From Chloroflexota bacterium (lineage in GTDB: Bacteria > Chloroflexota > Anaerolineae > B4-G1), in NCBI GenBank assembly GCA_024232355.1, contig JAAEPW010000416.1:23374-87373 (forward strand): DNA of 64,000 bases, in the 5' to 3' direction. Below the pieces are notes generated by a model. The model was not told where the DNA came from. It ran no database searches and was given only the letters and a program-made list of their open reading frames with translations. Below are positions 20,399-29,499 of this stretch, piece after piece. The translations under genes and the position numbers were made by a program. How positions within the stretch are numbered: position 1 is the stretch's first letter; every line of letters begins with the position of its first letter.

Positions 20399-21040
20399 AT
20401 GGCCAGATATACCGGCCCGGTTTGTAAGCTGTGCCGCCGTGAAGGTGAAAAACTATTTTTAAAGGGTAGTCGGTGCATGTCACCCAAATGCCCGTTTGAG
20501 CGAGACCGAGGGTATCCACCCGGTGAACACGGTCGGATGGCTCAATTCCGCCGTCGTCGCACATCAGACTATGCGCGTCAGTTGCGCGGAAAGCAAAAAG
20601 TACGCCGTATTTATGGTGTATTGGAACGACAGTTCCGTCGCTACTTTCGCGAGGCGGAACGTCGCCCCGGGCTTACGGGTGCGAATTTACTCATCATATT
20701 GGAGAGTCGACTGGATAACATCGTCTACCGGCTTGGATTTGCTGACTCGCGGTCGCAAGCCCGGCAGTTGGTGCAACATGGCCATTTTCTCCTCAATGGT
20801 CGTCGCACGAACATCCCGTCCTACATCGTCTGTCCGAACGATCGGATTACGGTACGAGAGGGGAGTCGGAAGCGTAACTATTTTAAGGAACGTGCCGAGC
20901 TTTTGGACGAGGGATCAGTGCCTCACTGGTTGAGCCTGGATTCAAATGCGATGGTGGGGCGAGTTCTCCAGTTACCTGCGCGAGAAGACATTGCTGCGGA
21001 ATTGAACGAGCAGTTGATCGTCGAGTACTATTCGCGGTAG
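20399..21040 (+). CDS. rpsD: 30S ribosomal protein S4, zinc-binding form
   Basis: Primary 16S rRNA-binding protein and, in E. coli, the translational repressor of the alpha operon. Cysteines at 9, 12, 26 and 31 form the N-terminal zinc site. The S4 RNA-binding domain (about residues 100-160) includes [20 protein letters not shown]. 213 residues. The 114-base gap to rpoA holds a weak inverted repeat GCTTCTG/CAGAAGC (21059-21065 and 21119-21125). Confidence 0.97.
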   Translation: MARYTGPVCKLCRREGEKLFLKGSRCMSPKCPFERDRGYPPGEHGRMAQFRRRRTSDYARQLRGKQKVRRIYGVLERQFRRYFREAERRPGLTGANLLIILESRLDNIVYRLGFADSRSQARQLVQHGHFLLNGRRTNIPSYIVCPNDRITVREGSRKRNYFKERAELLDEGSVPHWLSLDSNAMVGRVLQLPAREDIAAELNEQLIVEYYSR

Positions 21041-21154
21041 GGGGATATCGGACGTCTCGCTTCTGGGTTGATCTGGTGGATTGTGAGGGGTTCTTGTACG
21101 TTTTTCCACCCGGTTGGTCAGAAGCTAGTTGAATTTGAACACAGGAGGCGATAG

Positions 21155-22084
21155 TTGTCAGTTCAAGTACTACCAAAAATTGAGACAGATGCGATTTCCC
21201 AAAAGTACGGCCGGTTTGTAATTGGGCCGCTGGAGAGTGGCTTTGGGGTCACATTGGGTAATGCCCTTCGTCGGGTTTTGCTTTCTGCACTGCCTGGAGC
21301 AGCAGTGACCTCGGTTCGCATTTCTGATGTGCCGCACGAGTTCACTTCCTTTCCTGGGGTGCGTGATGATGTGATACAGTTTGTGTTGCAAGTCAAGCAA
21401 CTGCGCCTCAAGATGGAGAGCCAGGAACCGATGCGCATGTCTCTTCAAATGCGGGGTGAAGGCACAGTGACGGCGGGTGATATTCAGGCACCCCCAGAGA
21501 TCGAGATCTTGAATCCTGACCTCTATCTCTTGACTGCGGATTCCGCCGATGTAGATCTCGATATCGAATTTACAGTTGAATATGGGCGAGGTTACTTGTC
21601 ATCAGATGGGCGCGGTCGAATGCCCATTGGCGAGTTGCCCTTGGATGCCATGTTCAATCCTATTAGCCGTGTTGCTTTTGACGTGGATCGAGCACGGGTG
21701 GGCCAGATGACCAACTATGATCGTCTGATGTTGGAAGTCTGGAGCGATGGGCGCATTGCACCGTTGGATGCACTCAAAGAAGCAGCCCGCATTCTGGTGA
21801 CTCATTTGCGATTGATCGCTGGTCTTACGATGGAAGAGGAAGTCGAGCCGGTCGAGGAAGGGGTTGGTCTTCCCAGTGAAGTCTACGAGATCCCGATCGA
21901 ACAGCTTGATTTGAGTGTTCGCGTGTTTAACTCTCTCCGCCGCACGGGCATCACCAGTGTAGGTGAGGTGATGGAGATGCTGACGTTGGGAGAGGATACT
22001 TTGTTGACTATTCGCAACTTTGGACAAAAGTCATTGGACGAATTGCACGAGCGCCTTCAAGAGCGAGGTTTTCTGGAGGACTAG
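21155..22084 (+). CDS. rpoA: DNA-directed RNA polymerase alpha subunit
   Basis: The dimer platforms polymerase assembly, and the C-terminal domain binds UP elements and activators. It starts at TTG 21155, six bases after AGGAGG. The N-terminal domain contains GPLESGFGVTLGNALRRVLL. The C-terminal domain has LDLSVRVFNSLRRTGI and NFGQKSLDELHERL. 309 residues, standard length. Position after S4 is canonical. Confidence 0.97.
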   Translation: MSVQVLPKIETDAISQKYGRFVIGPLESGFGVTLGNALRRVLLSALPGAAVTSVRISDVPHEFTSFPGVRDDVIQFVLQVKQLRLKMESQEPMRMSLQMRGEGTVTAGDIQAPPEIEILNPDLYLLTADSADVDLDIEFTVEYGRGYLSSDGRGRMPIGELPLDAMFNPISRVAFDVDRARVGQMTNYDRLMLEVWSDGRIAPLDALKEAARILVTHLRLIAGLTMEEEVEPVEEGVGLPSEVYEIPIEQLDLSVRVFNSLRRTGITSVGEVMEMLTLGEDTLLTIRNFGQKSLDELHERLQERGFLED

Positions 22085-22133
22085 GCATTGTTCAAAGAAC
22101 GGCATTACTTGAAAGAAGAGTGGAGGTGCGCAA

Positions 22134-22547
22134 ATGCGACATCGGGTCGCTGGTAAAAGACTAAATCGCTCTAGCGCTAACCGTAGAGCGTTACGACGTA
22201 ACCTGGTGACAGCGCTGCTTCAGCACGAGCGGATCGAGACAACCGAGGCAAAAGCCAAGGCGATCCGTGGGCAAGCAGAAAAGCTGATCACATTGGCAAA
22301 GCGTGGTTTGGTGGCAGAGCAGGATGAACCCGCTCGGGGTGTCCACGCTCGCAGATTGGCAGCCGGACGTATGAACCGGTGGGTGACAGATTCTGAGGGG
22401 GCGGTGATCGATATTTTGGACAAACTATTCAATGATATCGCGCCCCGTTATGCAGAGAGACCCGGCGGTTATACACGCGTCTACAAGCTAGGGCCGCGTA
22501 AGGGCGACGCCGCGCCGATGGTTTTGTTAGAGTTGGTGGAGGAGTAA
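22134..22547 (+). CDS. rplQ: 50S ribosomal protein L17
   Basis: 50S protein near the tunnel exit. The 137-residue product begins MRHRVAGKRLNRSSANRRAL and carries RNLVTALLQHERIETTEAKA and the GGYTRVYKLGPRKGDAAPM segment. GGAGGTG precedes the ATG. It closes the alpha set before truA. Confidence 0.97.
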   Translation: MRHRVAGKRLNRSSANRRALRRNLVTALLQHERIETTEAKAKAIRGQAEKLITLAKRGLVAEQDEPARGVHARRLAAGRMNRWVTDSEGAVIDILDKLFNDIAPRYAERPGGYTRVYKLGPRKGDAAPMVLLELVEE

Positions 22548-22559
22548 GCGGGCACTAAA

Positions 22560-23291
22560 ATGCGGGTGCGGGTGATCGTCGCCTACGACGGTACGGATTA
22601 TGGAGGTCTCCAGCGCCAGGTCAATGCTCCGACTATTCAGGGAGCACTAGAGGCAGCACTGGCGCAGATAACTCAAGAGACAATTACCGTTTTAGCCGCA
22701 GGCCGCACGGATGCTGGCGTACACGCGGTAGGGCAGGTCGTCGCATTTGATACAACTTGGCGGCACGGGGTGGAGGATTTACAGCGGGCACTGAACGCAG
22801 TTTTACCTGCTGACATTGCCGTCAGGAACGTTGAAAAAGCGGAGCCAGATTTCCACCCACGTTATGACGCTCGCAGTCGGCACTATCGGTACACATTGTA
22901 CAATGCATCGGTGCGTTGCCCTTTGGAACAGCGATACAGCCTGCACATAACTGCTTTGCTGGATGTGGGTGCGATGCATCGGGCGGCACAGCTTTTGGTG
23001 GGTGAGCACGACTTTGCAGCCTTTGGACGACCGCACAAGCAGGGTGGACCAACAGTGCGCCGAATGCTGATGACTGAGTGGGGGGGCCAAGTCCCCCGGT
23101 TGACCTTTGACATTGAGGCAAACGCTTTTCTCTATCGTATGGTGCGCAGTATTGTGGGAACATTGCTCCTGGTAGGGAAGGGAGCGATGCGTGTGGAAGA
23201 GTTCGCGGCGGTGCTGGCATCGCGCAATCGCGATCAGGCCGGGACGACGGCTCCTCCGCACGGACTTTGCCTGATGAAAGTAAAATATTAG
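22560..23291 (+). CDS. truA: tRNA pseudouridine synthase A
   Basis: Converts uridines 38-40 of the tRNA anticodon arm to pseudouridine. The catalytic aspartate is D51 in [18 protein letters not shown]-like [20 protein letters not shown] is also present. The usual YDGTxxxGWQRQ reads [12 protein letters not shown] here, so a conserved tryptophan is replaced by leucine. 243 residues. The L17-truA-L13-S9 order is common. Confidence 0.95.
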   Translation: MRVRVIVAYDGTDYGGLQRQVNAPTIQGALEAALAQITQETITVLAAGRTDAGVHAVGQVVAFDTTWRHGVEDLQRALNAVLPADIAVRNVEKAEPDFHPRYDARSRHYRYTLYNASVRCPLEQRYSLHITALLDVGAMHRAAQLLVGEHDFAAFGRPHKQGGPTVRRMLMTEWGGQVPRLTFDIEANAFLYRMVRSIVGTLLLVGKGAMRVEEFAAVLASRNRDQAGTTAPPHGLCLMKVKY

Positions 23292-23332
23292 GAACCAGAT
23301 TTTTGTTTCTGGTGAATGGGAGTATCGGAATC

Positions 23333-23767
23333 GTGGAAAAGACTTTTGTGACAAGAAAAGAAGACGTTCAGCGTGATTGGTTCGTGGTAGATGCCACAGG
23401 GCAGACGCTGGGCCGCTTGGCAACTCGGGTGGCACATATGCTGCGTGGCAAGCACAAGCCTATCTATTCGCCCTCGGTCGATGCAGGTGATTATGTGGTC
23501 GTTGTGAATGCTGAAAAGATTCACGTGACAGGACATAAACTGGATCAAAAGATGTATTATCGCCACTCGGGGTATCCTGGGGGATTAAAGGAGATCACGC
23601 TTCGTAATCTGCTTAAAAAACACCCCACGCGAGTAGTTGAACACGCAGTACGGGGTATGCTGCCGAAAAACCGGCTGGGGCGACAAGTGTTCAAAAAGCT
23701 CAAGGTCTATGCTGGTCCCGATCATCCCCACGAGGCGCAGCAGCCCGAGTCGTTAGAGTTGAAATAA
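23333..23767 (+). CDS. rplM: 50S ribosomal protein L13
   Basis: Early 50S assembly protein. GTG 23333 was chosen because it gives [20 protein letters not shown], the family start, after a GGGAG; a longer frame would overlap truA. The segments [18 protein letters not shown] and [17 protein letters not shown] are conserved. 144 residues. Confidence 0.95.
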   Translation: MEKTFVTRKEDVQRDWFVVDATGQTLGRLATRVAHMLRGKHKPIYSPSVDAGDYVVVVNAEKIHVTGHKLDQKMYYRHSGYPGGLKEITLRNLLKKHPTRVVEHAVRGMLPKNRLGRQVFKKLKVYAGPDHPHEAQQPESLELK

Positions 23768-23784
23768 TAGGAGAGGGAATAATA

Positions 23785-24174
23785 ATGGAGTATTACGAGG
23801 CAGTTGGGCGACGCAAGAGGGCTACAGCGCGGGTGCGTCTGTTTCTCGGAGGCGAAGGTACCATTGTCATAAACGACAAACCACTCGAAGAGTATTTTCC
23901 GCGAGGCAGCGATGTATTGTCTCTTACAGGGCCACTGACAGCGACAGCGAATGAGAATCGCTTTAATATCAGCATCAAAGTCAAGGGCGGCGGGATGACG
24001 GGGCAGTCTGGCGCGTCGCGGATGGGCATTGCGCGCGCGTTGTTAAAGGTAGACCCAGACCTGCGGCCGATCTTGCGTAAGGGTGGTTTCCTCACCCGTG
24101 ATGCGCGGGAAAAAGAGCGGAAAAAGCCTGGCCTCAAGAGAGCTCGCAAGGCACCTCAGTACACAAAGCGTTAA
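23785..24174 (+). CDS. rpsI: 30S ribosomal protein S9
   Basis: Its C-terminal arginine/lysine tail reaches the P-site tRNA anticodon. The 129-residue product begins MEYYEAVGRRKRATARVRLF and contains GGGMTGQSGASRMGIARALL. The tail KKPGLKRARKAPQYTKR is typical. Last gene of the ribosomal block. Confidence 0.97.
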   Translation: MEYYEAVGRRKRATARVRLFLGGEGTIVINDKPLEEYFPRGSDVLSLTGPLTATANENRFNISIKVKGGGMTGQSGASRMGIARALLKVDPDLRPILRKGGFLTRDAREKERKKPGLKRARKAPQYTKR

Positions 24175-24197
24175 TCAACAGAAAAAGTTGGTGCTAT

Positions 24198-24227
24198 GGG
24201 GCAGGGCATGATTGCCTTGCCCCTTTT
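24198..24227 (+). terminator. Intrinsic terminator closing the ribosomal protein block
   Basis: GGGGCAGGGC (24198-24207) pairs with GCCTTGCCCC (24214-24223) over ten base pairs with one G-U, around ATGATT, and is followed by TTTT. It lies 24 bases after the rpsI stop and before mazG. Confidence 0.85.
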
Positions 24228-24262
24228 GCATTTCCGTAGGTTTTTGTATCAGAGAGGTATGT

Positions 24263-25717
24263 ATGGGTATCATCACTATTGTTGGCCTAGGCCCAGGCGA
24301 TCCACGTCATCTGACGCGGGAGGCTTGGGATATAATAGAAAGTGCCAGCGAAATTTGGTTACGCACGGAACGCCACCCGACTGTTGCCGGATTACCATCA
24401 CGTTTGAATTTCCACTCTTTTGACCATCTCTACGAAAAGGCCGAGGATTTTTCGCAGGTTTACGATGCCATCACCAGCGAGGTACTGCAACGCGGTCAGC
24501 GACCAGAAGGCGTGGTCTATGCTGTGCCGGGCCATCCGTTGGTGGGAGAAGCCACGGTCAAACAGATTCTGGTGCAGGCAGAAGAGATCGGTCTGGCAGT
24601 ATACATCGTGGAGGGATTGAGTTTCATTGCTCCCACGCTCACTGCGTTAGGGATAGATGCCTTGGCTGGATTGCAACTCTACGACGCGGTAGAACTGGCG
24701 GCTCGTCATCACCCGCCGCTCAACCCTGATTTGCCGGCGATAGTAGGACAACTATATAGCCCGGCACTTGCTGCTGACGTGAAACTCACGTTGATGAACC
24801 AATATCCCGACGATCACCCGGTGATGTTGGTGTGTGGGGCTGGGACCGGCGAGCAATGTGTCGTCCGCGTGCCCCTCTACCAACTCGATCATCAGGGCAG
24901 TCACACAGATCACTTGACCACGCTCTACGTGCCGCCGCTTTCTGGCGTCACCAGTTTTGAGGGCTTGCAGGATACGGTGGCCCAACTTCGCGCGCCGGAT
25001 GGTTGTCCCTGGGATCGCGAGCAGACCCACGAGAGTTTGCGGTCGGGGGTGATAGAGGAGGCGTACGAGACGCTGGCGGCCATTGATGCCGGTGATATGC
25101 AAGCGTTGCAGGAGGAATTGGGCGATTTCCTGTTGCAGGTTTTGCTTCAGGTGCAGGTCGCCACAGAAGAGGCCGAGTTCAAGATGGCGGACGTTATCTC
25201 TGGCATCGACGCCAAACTCAAGCACCGTCACCCGCACGTGTGGGGAGACCGGCCCGTGGAGGGCACGGAGCAGGTGTTGCAGCGTTGGGAAGAACTCAAG
25301 CAGGAGGAAAAAGGCAGGGGAGATGAGCACTCGGTGCTGGATGGTGTCCCGGTGGCACTCCCGGCAGTGCAGCAAGCCGATACCTACAGCCGGCGCGCGG
25401 CCCGTGTGGGCTTTGATTGGACCGAGCCGGAGAGCGTGGTCGACAAAGTTCGGGAAGAGATCGCCGAGATAGAAGCCGCGACCACGCCGGAGGAACAAGA
25501 GGCAGAAGTGGGCGATTTATTGCTGGCGGTGGTCAATTGGGCGCGCTGGCTTCAAGTGGACCCCGAGACGGCACTGCGCCAGGCGAACGCTCGCTTTGCC
25601 CGTCGCTTTCGCGGCGTGGAGCGGATGGCTCGTGAACAAGGGTTGGATATGAAAACGCTCACCGTTGACGAATTAGAGGCCATGTGGCAAAAGGTCAAAC
25701 TCTACGACGAGTCGTAA
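24263..25717 (+). CDS. mazG: Tetrapyrrole methylase-like/MazG fusion, nucleoside triphosphate pyrophosphohydrolase (YabN type)
   Basis: The N-terminal half (about residues 1-220) is a SAM-dependent methylase fold with VGLGPGDPRHLTREAW. The C-terminal half is MazG, which hydrolyses NTPs to NMP and pyrophosphate. Its first MazG repeat begins LRAPDGCPWDREQTHESL, with EEAYE metal ligands; the second is around EVGDLLLAVVNWARWL. This is the architecture of Bacillus YabN, whose methylase half has no established substrate. ATG 24263 follows AGAGAGG; an upstream in-frame start would overlap the terminator. 484 residues. Base composition shifts to higher G+C within this gene. Confidence 0.93.
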   Translation: MGIITIVGLGPGDPRHLTREAWDIIESASEIWLRTERHPTVAGLPSRLNFHSFDHLYEKAEDFSQVYDAITSEVLQRGQRPEGVVYAVPGHPLVGEATVKQILVQAEEIGLAVYIVEGLSFIAPTLTALGIDALAGLQLYDAVELAARHHPPLNPDLPAIVGQLYSPALAADVKLTLMNQYPDDHPVMLVCGAGTGEQCVVRVPLYQLDHQGSHTDHLTTLYVPPLSGVTSFEGLQDTVAQLRAPDGCPWDREQTHESLRSGVIEEAYETLAAIDAGDMQALQEELGDFLLQVLLQVQVATEEAEFKMADVISGIDAKLKHRHPHVWGDRPVEGTEQVLQRWEELKQEEKGRGDEHSVLDGVPVALPAVQQADTYSRRAARVGFDWTEPESVVDKVREEIAEIEAATTPEEQEAEVGDLLLAVVNWARWLQVDPETALRQANARFARRFRGVERMAREQGLDMKTLTVDELEAMWQKVKLYDES

Positions 25718-25730
25718 AGAGGATATAGCT

Positions 25731-27341
25731 TTGACGTCTCAACTCGAACCGGATCGTCTGAAGAAATCTGCTATTTTTGTAGTTTTGGCTGTGGTTGCGG
25801 TAGTGACTATAGGGTGTCTGGGTTCAACCAGCTCCCAGCAGGTTGTCAAGACTTGGGTGTTAGCTCCACGTGCAACGATATCTGGGGCATCAGTTTCTCA
25901 ACAGGCTGTCGAGACCCCGATATCCACTCAACACAGAACAATGACTGCGCCATCCGTGGTCTGGCAGAGCAATCTCGCCGTTTTCACCGACCCTGCACTG
26001 GGACTGACTATGGATGTTCCAGGCGATTGGTGTATTCACCCGCGTCTAGGGCCTGCAGAAGCAGAGTCGAGTGTGTTCTCGTCATCGTGTGCGGAGCAGG
26101 ATGATACAGTATCGCCATCGTTTACGCAGATAGAGATTTCTCCAGGACCGTTGTTGGTGCGCAGCCCAGATCAAGCAAATGAATATGTCTGGCAACGAGG
26201 GTTTGACGTAGCAGCAGAGGAGCGGTTGAACTTTCATGGTTGGGAAGCCGTTTGGTTCGAGATGGAGACTGCTGAGGCAGCTATGATGCCGCCTCAGCCA
26301 TCTGCATACGCACTAGTTTGGATGGGTGATTCTCTTGTACAGGTGATTGTCTATGGTGATCCTAATTCAGCAAAGTGGGTTGTAAGCTCAATCAGACCGG
26401 TAGGTGCAGGGAACGAGGCATGGTTTGAGCTTGGGGGACATGTATCTGATTGGGCTTTGCCGTATGCTGACGAGATGCACTATGCGGGTATGAACTGGGC
26501 CAAGGCTCCGACGTTCTTTGAGCACGATGCTTCAGATCTAATAAAAGCTGCACACGATCAAGAGTTCAAGATCCAGTTGACGGCTGTGGGTTCGCTTGAT
26601 CTGATTGGTCAGCCAGGCTTTGAGCAAGAGTATGCCGATTGGGTGGCTGCAATAGCAGCCGCTGGTGCCGATGCGATCGAAGTATGGCATGAGCCTAATC
26701 TTGATCGTGAATGGCCGGCTGGACACATCAGCCCGCAGGCATACACGGACTTTTTGTGCATCGCTTACGATGCCATCAAAGCAGCCAACCCTGATACCGC
26801 CGTGATAAGTGCTGCGCCAGCGCCTACAGGTTTCTTTGGCGGTTGTACTGCCGATGGCTGTGACGATGAGCCTTGGATGCAAGGTCTCTACGATGCTGGT
26901 GCGGTTGAGTGTATGGACTATATTGGGGCGCACAATAATATAGGGGCAACTTCACCTTCAGCGCGGATTGGACATCCAGCCAGCCCTGGTTCTACGCATC
27001 ACGCATGGTATTTTATATCTGAGACAGAGCTTTATTATGATACTTTTCACGGTACACGACAGGTGTTTTTTACCGAGTTGGGCTACGCATCGCAAGAAGG
27101 TGTACCAGAGTTCGCAGACAGTTTTGCGTGGGCACATAGTACGACCAATAGCCAGCAAGCCGAATGGTTGGCAGAGGCTGTGCAGTTGAGCATCGACACG
27201 GGCATGGTGCGCTGCATAATTGTGTGGAATATTGACTTGGTACGGCATGAGGCGAATCCCTTTGATGGTTATGCAATAATCAGGCCGGACCAAAGTTGTC
27301 CCGCGTGCAACGCATTGCACCAAGTGCTAGGGACGCGCTAA
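25731..27341 (+). CDS. Lipoprotein with C-terminal glycoside-hydrolase-like (clan GH-A-type) domain
   Basis: TTG start after AGAGGA. Residues about 12-29 are hydrophobic and end in a TIGC lipobox, so the protein should be lipid-anchored outside the membrane. Residues about 80-220 form an unassigned domain. Residues about 225-536 resemble a (beta/alpha)8 glycosidase: E321 in VWHEPN fits the acid/base and E449 in FFTELGY the nucleophile. The same domain forms the outer part of the anti-sigma factor at 32494-33816, with shared segments such as SAAPAPTG and FGGCTADGCDD. Substrate unknown; activity not shown. It may be an enzyme or a carbohydrate-binding sensor. Confidence 0.7.
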   Translation: MTSQLEPDRLKKSAIFVVLAVVAVVTIGCLGSTSSQQVVKTWVLAPRATISGASVSQQAVETPISTQHRTMTAPSVVWQSNLAVFTDPALGLTMDVPGDWCIHPRLGPAEAESSVFSSSCAEQDDTVSPSFTQIEISPGPLLVRSPDQANEYVWQRGFDVAAEERLNFHGWEAVWFEMETAEAAMMPPQPSAYALVWMGDSLVQVIVYGDPNSAKWVVSSIRPVGAGNEAWFELGGHVSDWALPYADEMHYAGMNWAKAPTFFEHDASDLIKAAHDQEFKIQLTAVGSLDLIGQPGFEQEYADWVAAIAAAGADAIEVWHEPNLDREWPAGHISPQAYTDFLCIAYDAIKAANPDTAVISAAPAPTGFFGGCTADGCDDEPWMQGLYDAGAVECMDYIGAHNNIGATSPSARIGHPASPGSTHHAWYFISETELYYDTFHGTRQVFFTELGYASQEGVPEFADSFAWAHSTTNSQQAEWLAEAVQLSIDTGMVRCIIVWNIDLVRHEANPFDGYAIIRPDQSCPACNALHQVLGTR

Positions 27342-27369
27342 AAGTTGTATGCTTGGAGAGGAGGGAACA

Positions 27370-28197
27370 TTGAGACAACCCAAACCCATCATAGTCACCG
27401 ACCTTTTCTCCGAGATTCTGACAGAGTTTTTAGACCTATTGTCCGGTCTCTCAACGGAGGATTGGGACAAACCCACCACCTGTTCCTCTTGGTCGGTTAA
27501 GGACGTTGTCCTACACTTGCTGGGGGGCGATATTGGCATCCTTTCGAGGCAGCGTGATGGGTATTCGCCCACGACGCACATTGAGAGTTGGGAGGAATTG
27601 GTCACACTGATTAACGGTTGGAATGATGCGTGGGTGCAGGCTGCGCGGCGAACGAGTCCCCGTTTCCTATGTGACCTGTCGAGATTTACGGGAGTGCAGG
27701 TGTGTGAATACTTTCAGTCCCTCGATCCTTATGTAATCGGTGACGCTGTCAGTTGGGCAGGCCCCGATCCCGCGCCCGTCTGGCTCGACCTGGCCCGCGA
27801 ATACACCGAGCGCTGGCATCACCAGCAGCATATCCGGGATGCTGTGGGCAAACCCGGACTCCAGCAGCCGAGGTTTTTTGCGCCGGTACTCGATGCTTTT
27901 GTTCGAGCTTTGCCCCACACGTACCGTGAGACTGTCGCGGTGGATGGTACGCTTGTGGCGCTCACGATCTCTGGCGAGTCTGGAGGTCGATGGTTTTTGC
28001 TAAAGCAAGGAGAACGGTGGAATCTCTATCTGGACGTGTCGGGCAAACCACACGCCGAGGTTGTCGTCGATCAAGACATCGCTTGGAGAATGTTCACCAA
28101 GGGACTGGACAAGCGTGCGGCACGAGATAAAATAGTGATTACGGGGGATCAATCGTTGGGGATAAGGGTACTGGATATGGTTTCCATCATTGCCTGA
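27370..28197 (+). CDS. DinB/MDMPI-like protein (maleylpyruvate isomerase N-terminal domain family)
   Basis: The N-terminal helical bundle has the family pattern TEDWDKPTTCSSWSVKDVVLHLLG, shown here in part as CSSWSVKDVVLHL, with a histidine in the metal-binding position. A second histidine cluster, ERWHHQQHIRDA, lies near residue 157. Members bind a divalent metal and some use mycothiol or bacillithiol; substrate is unknown here. TTG 27370 follows GGAGAGGAGGG at good spacing and is preferred over ATG 27349, which precedes that site. 275 residues. Confidence 0.7.
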   Translation: MRQPKPIIVTDLFSEILTEFLDLLSGLSTEDWDKPTTCSSWSVKDVVLHLLGGDIGILSRQRDGYSPTTHIESWEELVTLINGWNDAWVQAARRTSPRFLCDLSRFTGVQVCEYFQSLDPYVIGDAVSWAGPDPAPVWLDLAREYTERWHHQQHIRDAVGKPGLQQPRFFAPVLDAFVRALPHTYRETVAVDGTLVALTISGESGGRWFLLKQGERWNLYLDVSGKPHAEVVVDQDIAWRMFTKGLDKRAARDKIVITGDQSLGIRVLDMVSIIA

Positions 28198-28269
28198 TTC
28201 AGCGCGGGCTGTGGGGCATTTGATGGTTTGAACATGTGAGGAAAATAGAGTTAGGGAGATAAACTTGAT

Positions 28270-29451
28270 ATGACCAAAGAAAACGATCATAATGACGAAT
28301 CCTATTCACGAGAAATCTCCAGACGAGACTTTCTCAAGATAGCGGCAGCAGCAAGTCTGATAACTGGATGTAGTCCTACCCAGCAGCCGGACGCCGTACC
28401 AACCAGCGCACCAGCCGCCTCACTGACCACCGCGCCAACCAGCGCACCGACTGCGACAACCGAGATTGCAGCAACCGAGGTCGTCGAGCCGACCGACGCG
28501 CCGCCAGCCACGCCCGCGCCAACCGAGGCTGTCAGCCGATCTGACATTATCAAGATATATCCCGATGGGCTTAGCCGAGTCGTGCGCACCCGCCACAGCG
28601 GGGTATGGGACGGTGAGACCCTGGTGCCAGGTGCGATCCGTCAAATGCTGGACACTTCCATCATTGGACTGACCGGCCTGAACGATGCTGTTCAAGCCTG
28701 GGCAGCCCTGTTCAGTCCCACCGAGCGAATTGCCATCAAAGTCAACACGATCCAGGGCAGCGAGGTATGCACGCATGTTCCCCTGGTGTTGGCCGTGGCG
28801 GAGTCTCTTCAAGATGCCGGGGTTCCAGCTGAGCAGATCGTCATCTTTGACCGTTACACTAACGAGTTGGAGAGAGATGGGTATCCCGTCAACCACGATG
28901 GTCCCGGTGTGCGCTGCTACGGCACCGACAATGCCTACACAGAGGGTTGGGAATTGGTCGGTTCCAGCATCCGGCTCTGCGATATTCTGCTTGAATGTGA
29001 TGCTTTGATCAATATGCCGGTGCTCAAGGTCCACAGTATGGCGGGCCTTAGTCTGGCGATGAAGAATCACTATGGCACTTTTGACACACCCGAGAGATAT
29101 CATCGCGGAGAGAGAATCCAGCTTGGCATTGCCGAGCTGAACGCCCTGTCGCCGATCAAAGATCGCGCCCGGCTGATCGTCGGCGATTTGCTGTCGGCCT
29201 CCCTCACGCCGCGCAGTCGTAGCCCGTGGTGGACCCAAGACGCGGTCGGAGATTCGATCTTGATGAGCTTTGATCCGGTCGCCCACGATACCTTGGGCCT
29301 GCAGATACTCACCGAGATGATGGAGGCCAGCGGTGAGGGTTTCACGTCAGCGGACCGCTTGGCCAATCCCTGGCTGGAAAACGGTGCCGCGTTGGGCCTG
29401 GGCACCAACAATCTGGATAATGTGGATCTAGTAAAAGTGGATTTGGGATAG
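28270..29451 (+). CDS. Tat-exported DUF362-domain lipoprotein
   Basis: The N-terminus has a twin-arginine motif SRRDFLK followed by a hydrophobic stretch ending LITGC, so Tat export with lipid attachment is likely. A long Ala/Pro/Thr-rich linker spans residues about 36-90. The DUF362 domain follows (about 95-393), with AIKVNTIQGS, LPVLKVHSM-like MPVLKVHSMAGLSLAMKNH and a histidine/cysteine-bearing CTHVPLV. DUF362 proteins often carry iron-sulfur clusters; no ferredoxin motif is present here. Function unknown. It precedes a flavin reductase, suggesting a redox context. Confidence 0.8.
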   Translation: MTKENDHNDESYSREISRRDFLKIAAAASLITGCSPTQQPDAVPTSAPAASLTTAPTSAPTATTEIAATEVVEPTDAPPATPAPTEAVSRSDIIKIYPDGLSRVVRTRHSGVWDGETLVPGAIRQMLDTSIIGLTGLNDAVQAWAALFSPTERIAIKVNTIQGSEVCTHVPLVLAVAESLQDAGVPAEQIVIFDRYTNELERDGYPVNHDGPGVRCYGTDNAYTEGWELVGSSIRLCDILLECDALINMPVLKVHSMAGLSLAMKNHYGTFDTPERYHRGERIQLGIAELNALSPIKDRARLIVGDLLSASLTPRSRSPWWTQDAVGDSILMSFDPVAHDTLGLQILTEMMEASGEGFTSADRLANPWLENGAALGLGTNNLDNVDLVKVDLG

Positions 29452-29474
29452 TAGCCGCGATTTCCATATCGCGC
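29451..29474. repeat. Short palindromic repeat of the GTAGCCGCG family
   Basis: GTAGCCGCGATTTCCATATC followed by GCGC resembles two arms inside the MITE-like element at 36948-37096 (37011-37034 and, reversed, 37045-37066). The inner part GCGAT/ATCGC is self-complementary. It starts at the last base of the preceding stop codon. Confidence 0.55.
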
Positions 29475-29499
29475 AAAGCATTGAAAGGAGTTGAGTGAT

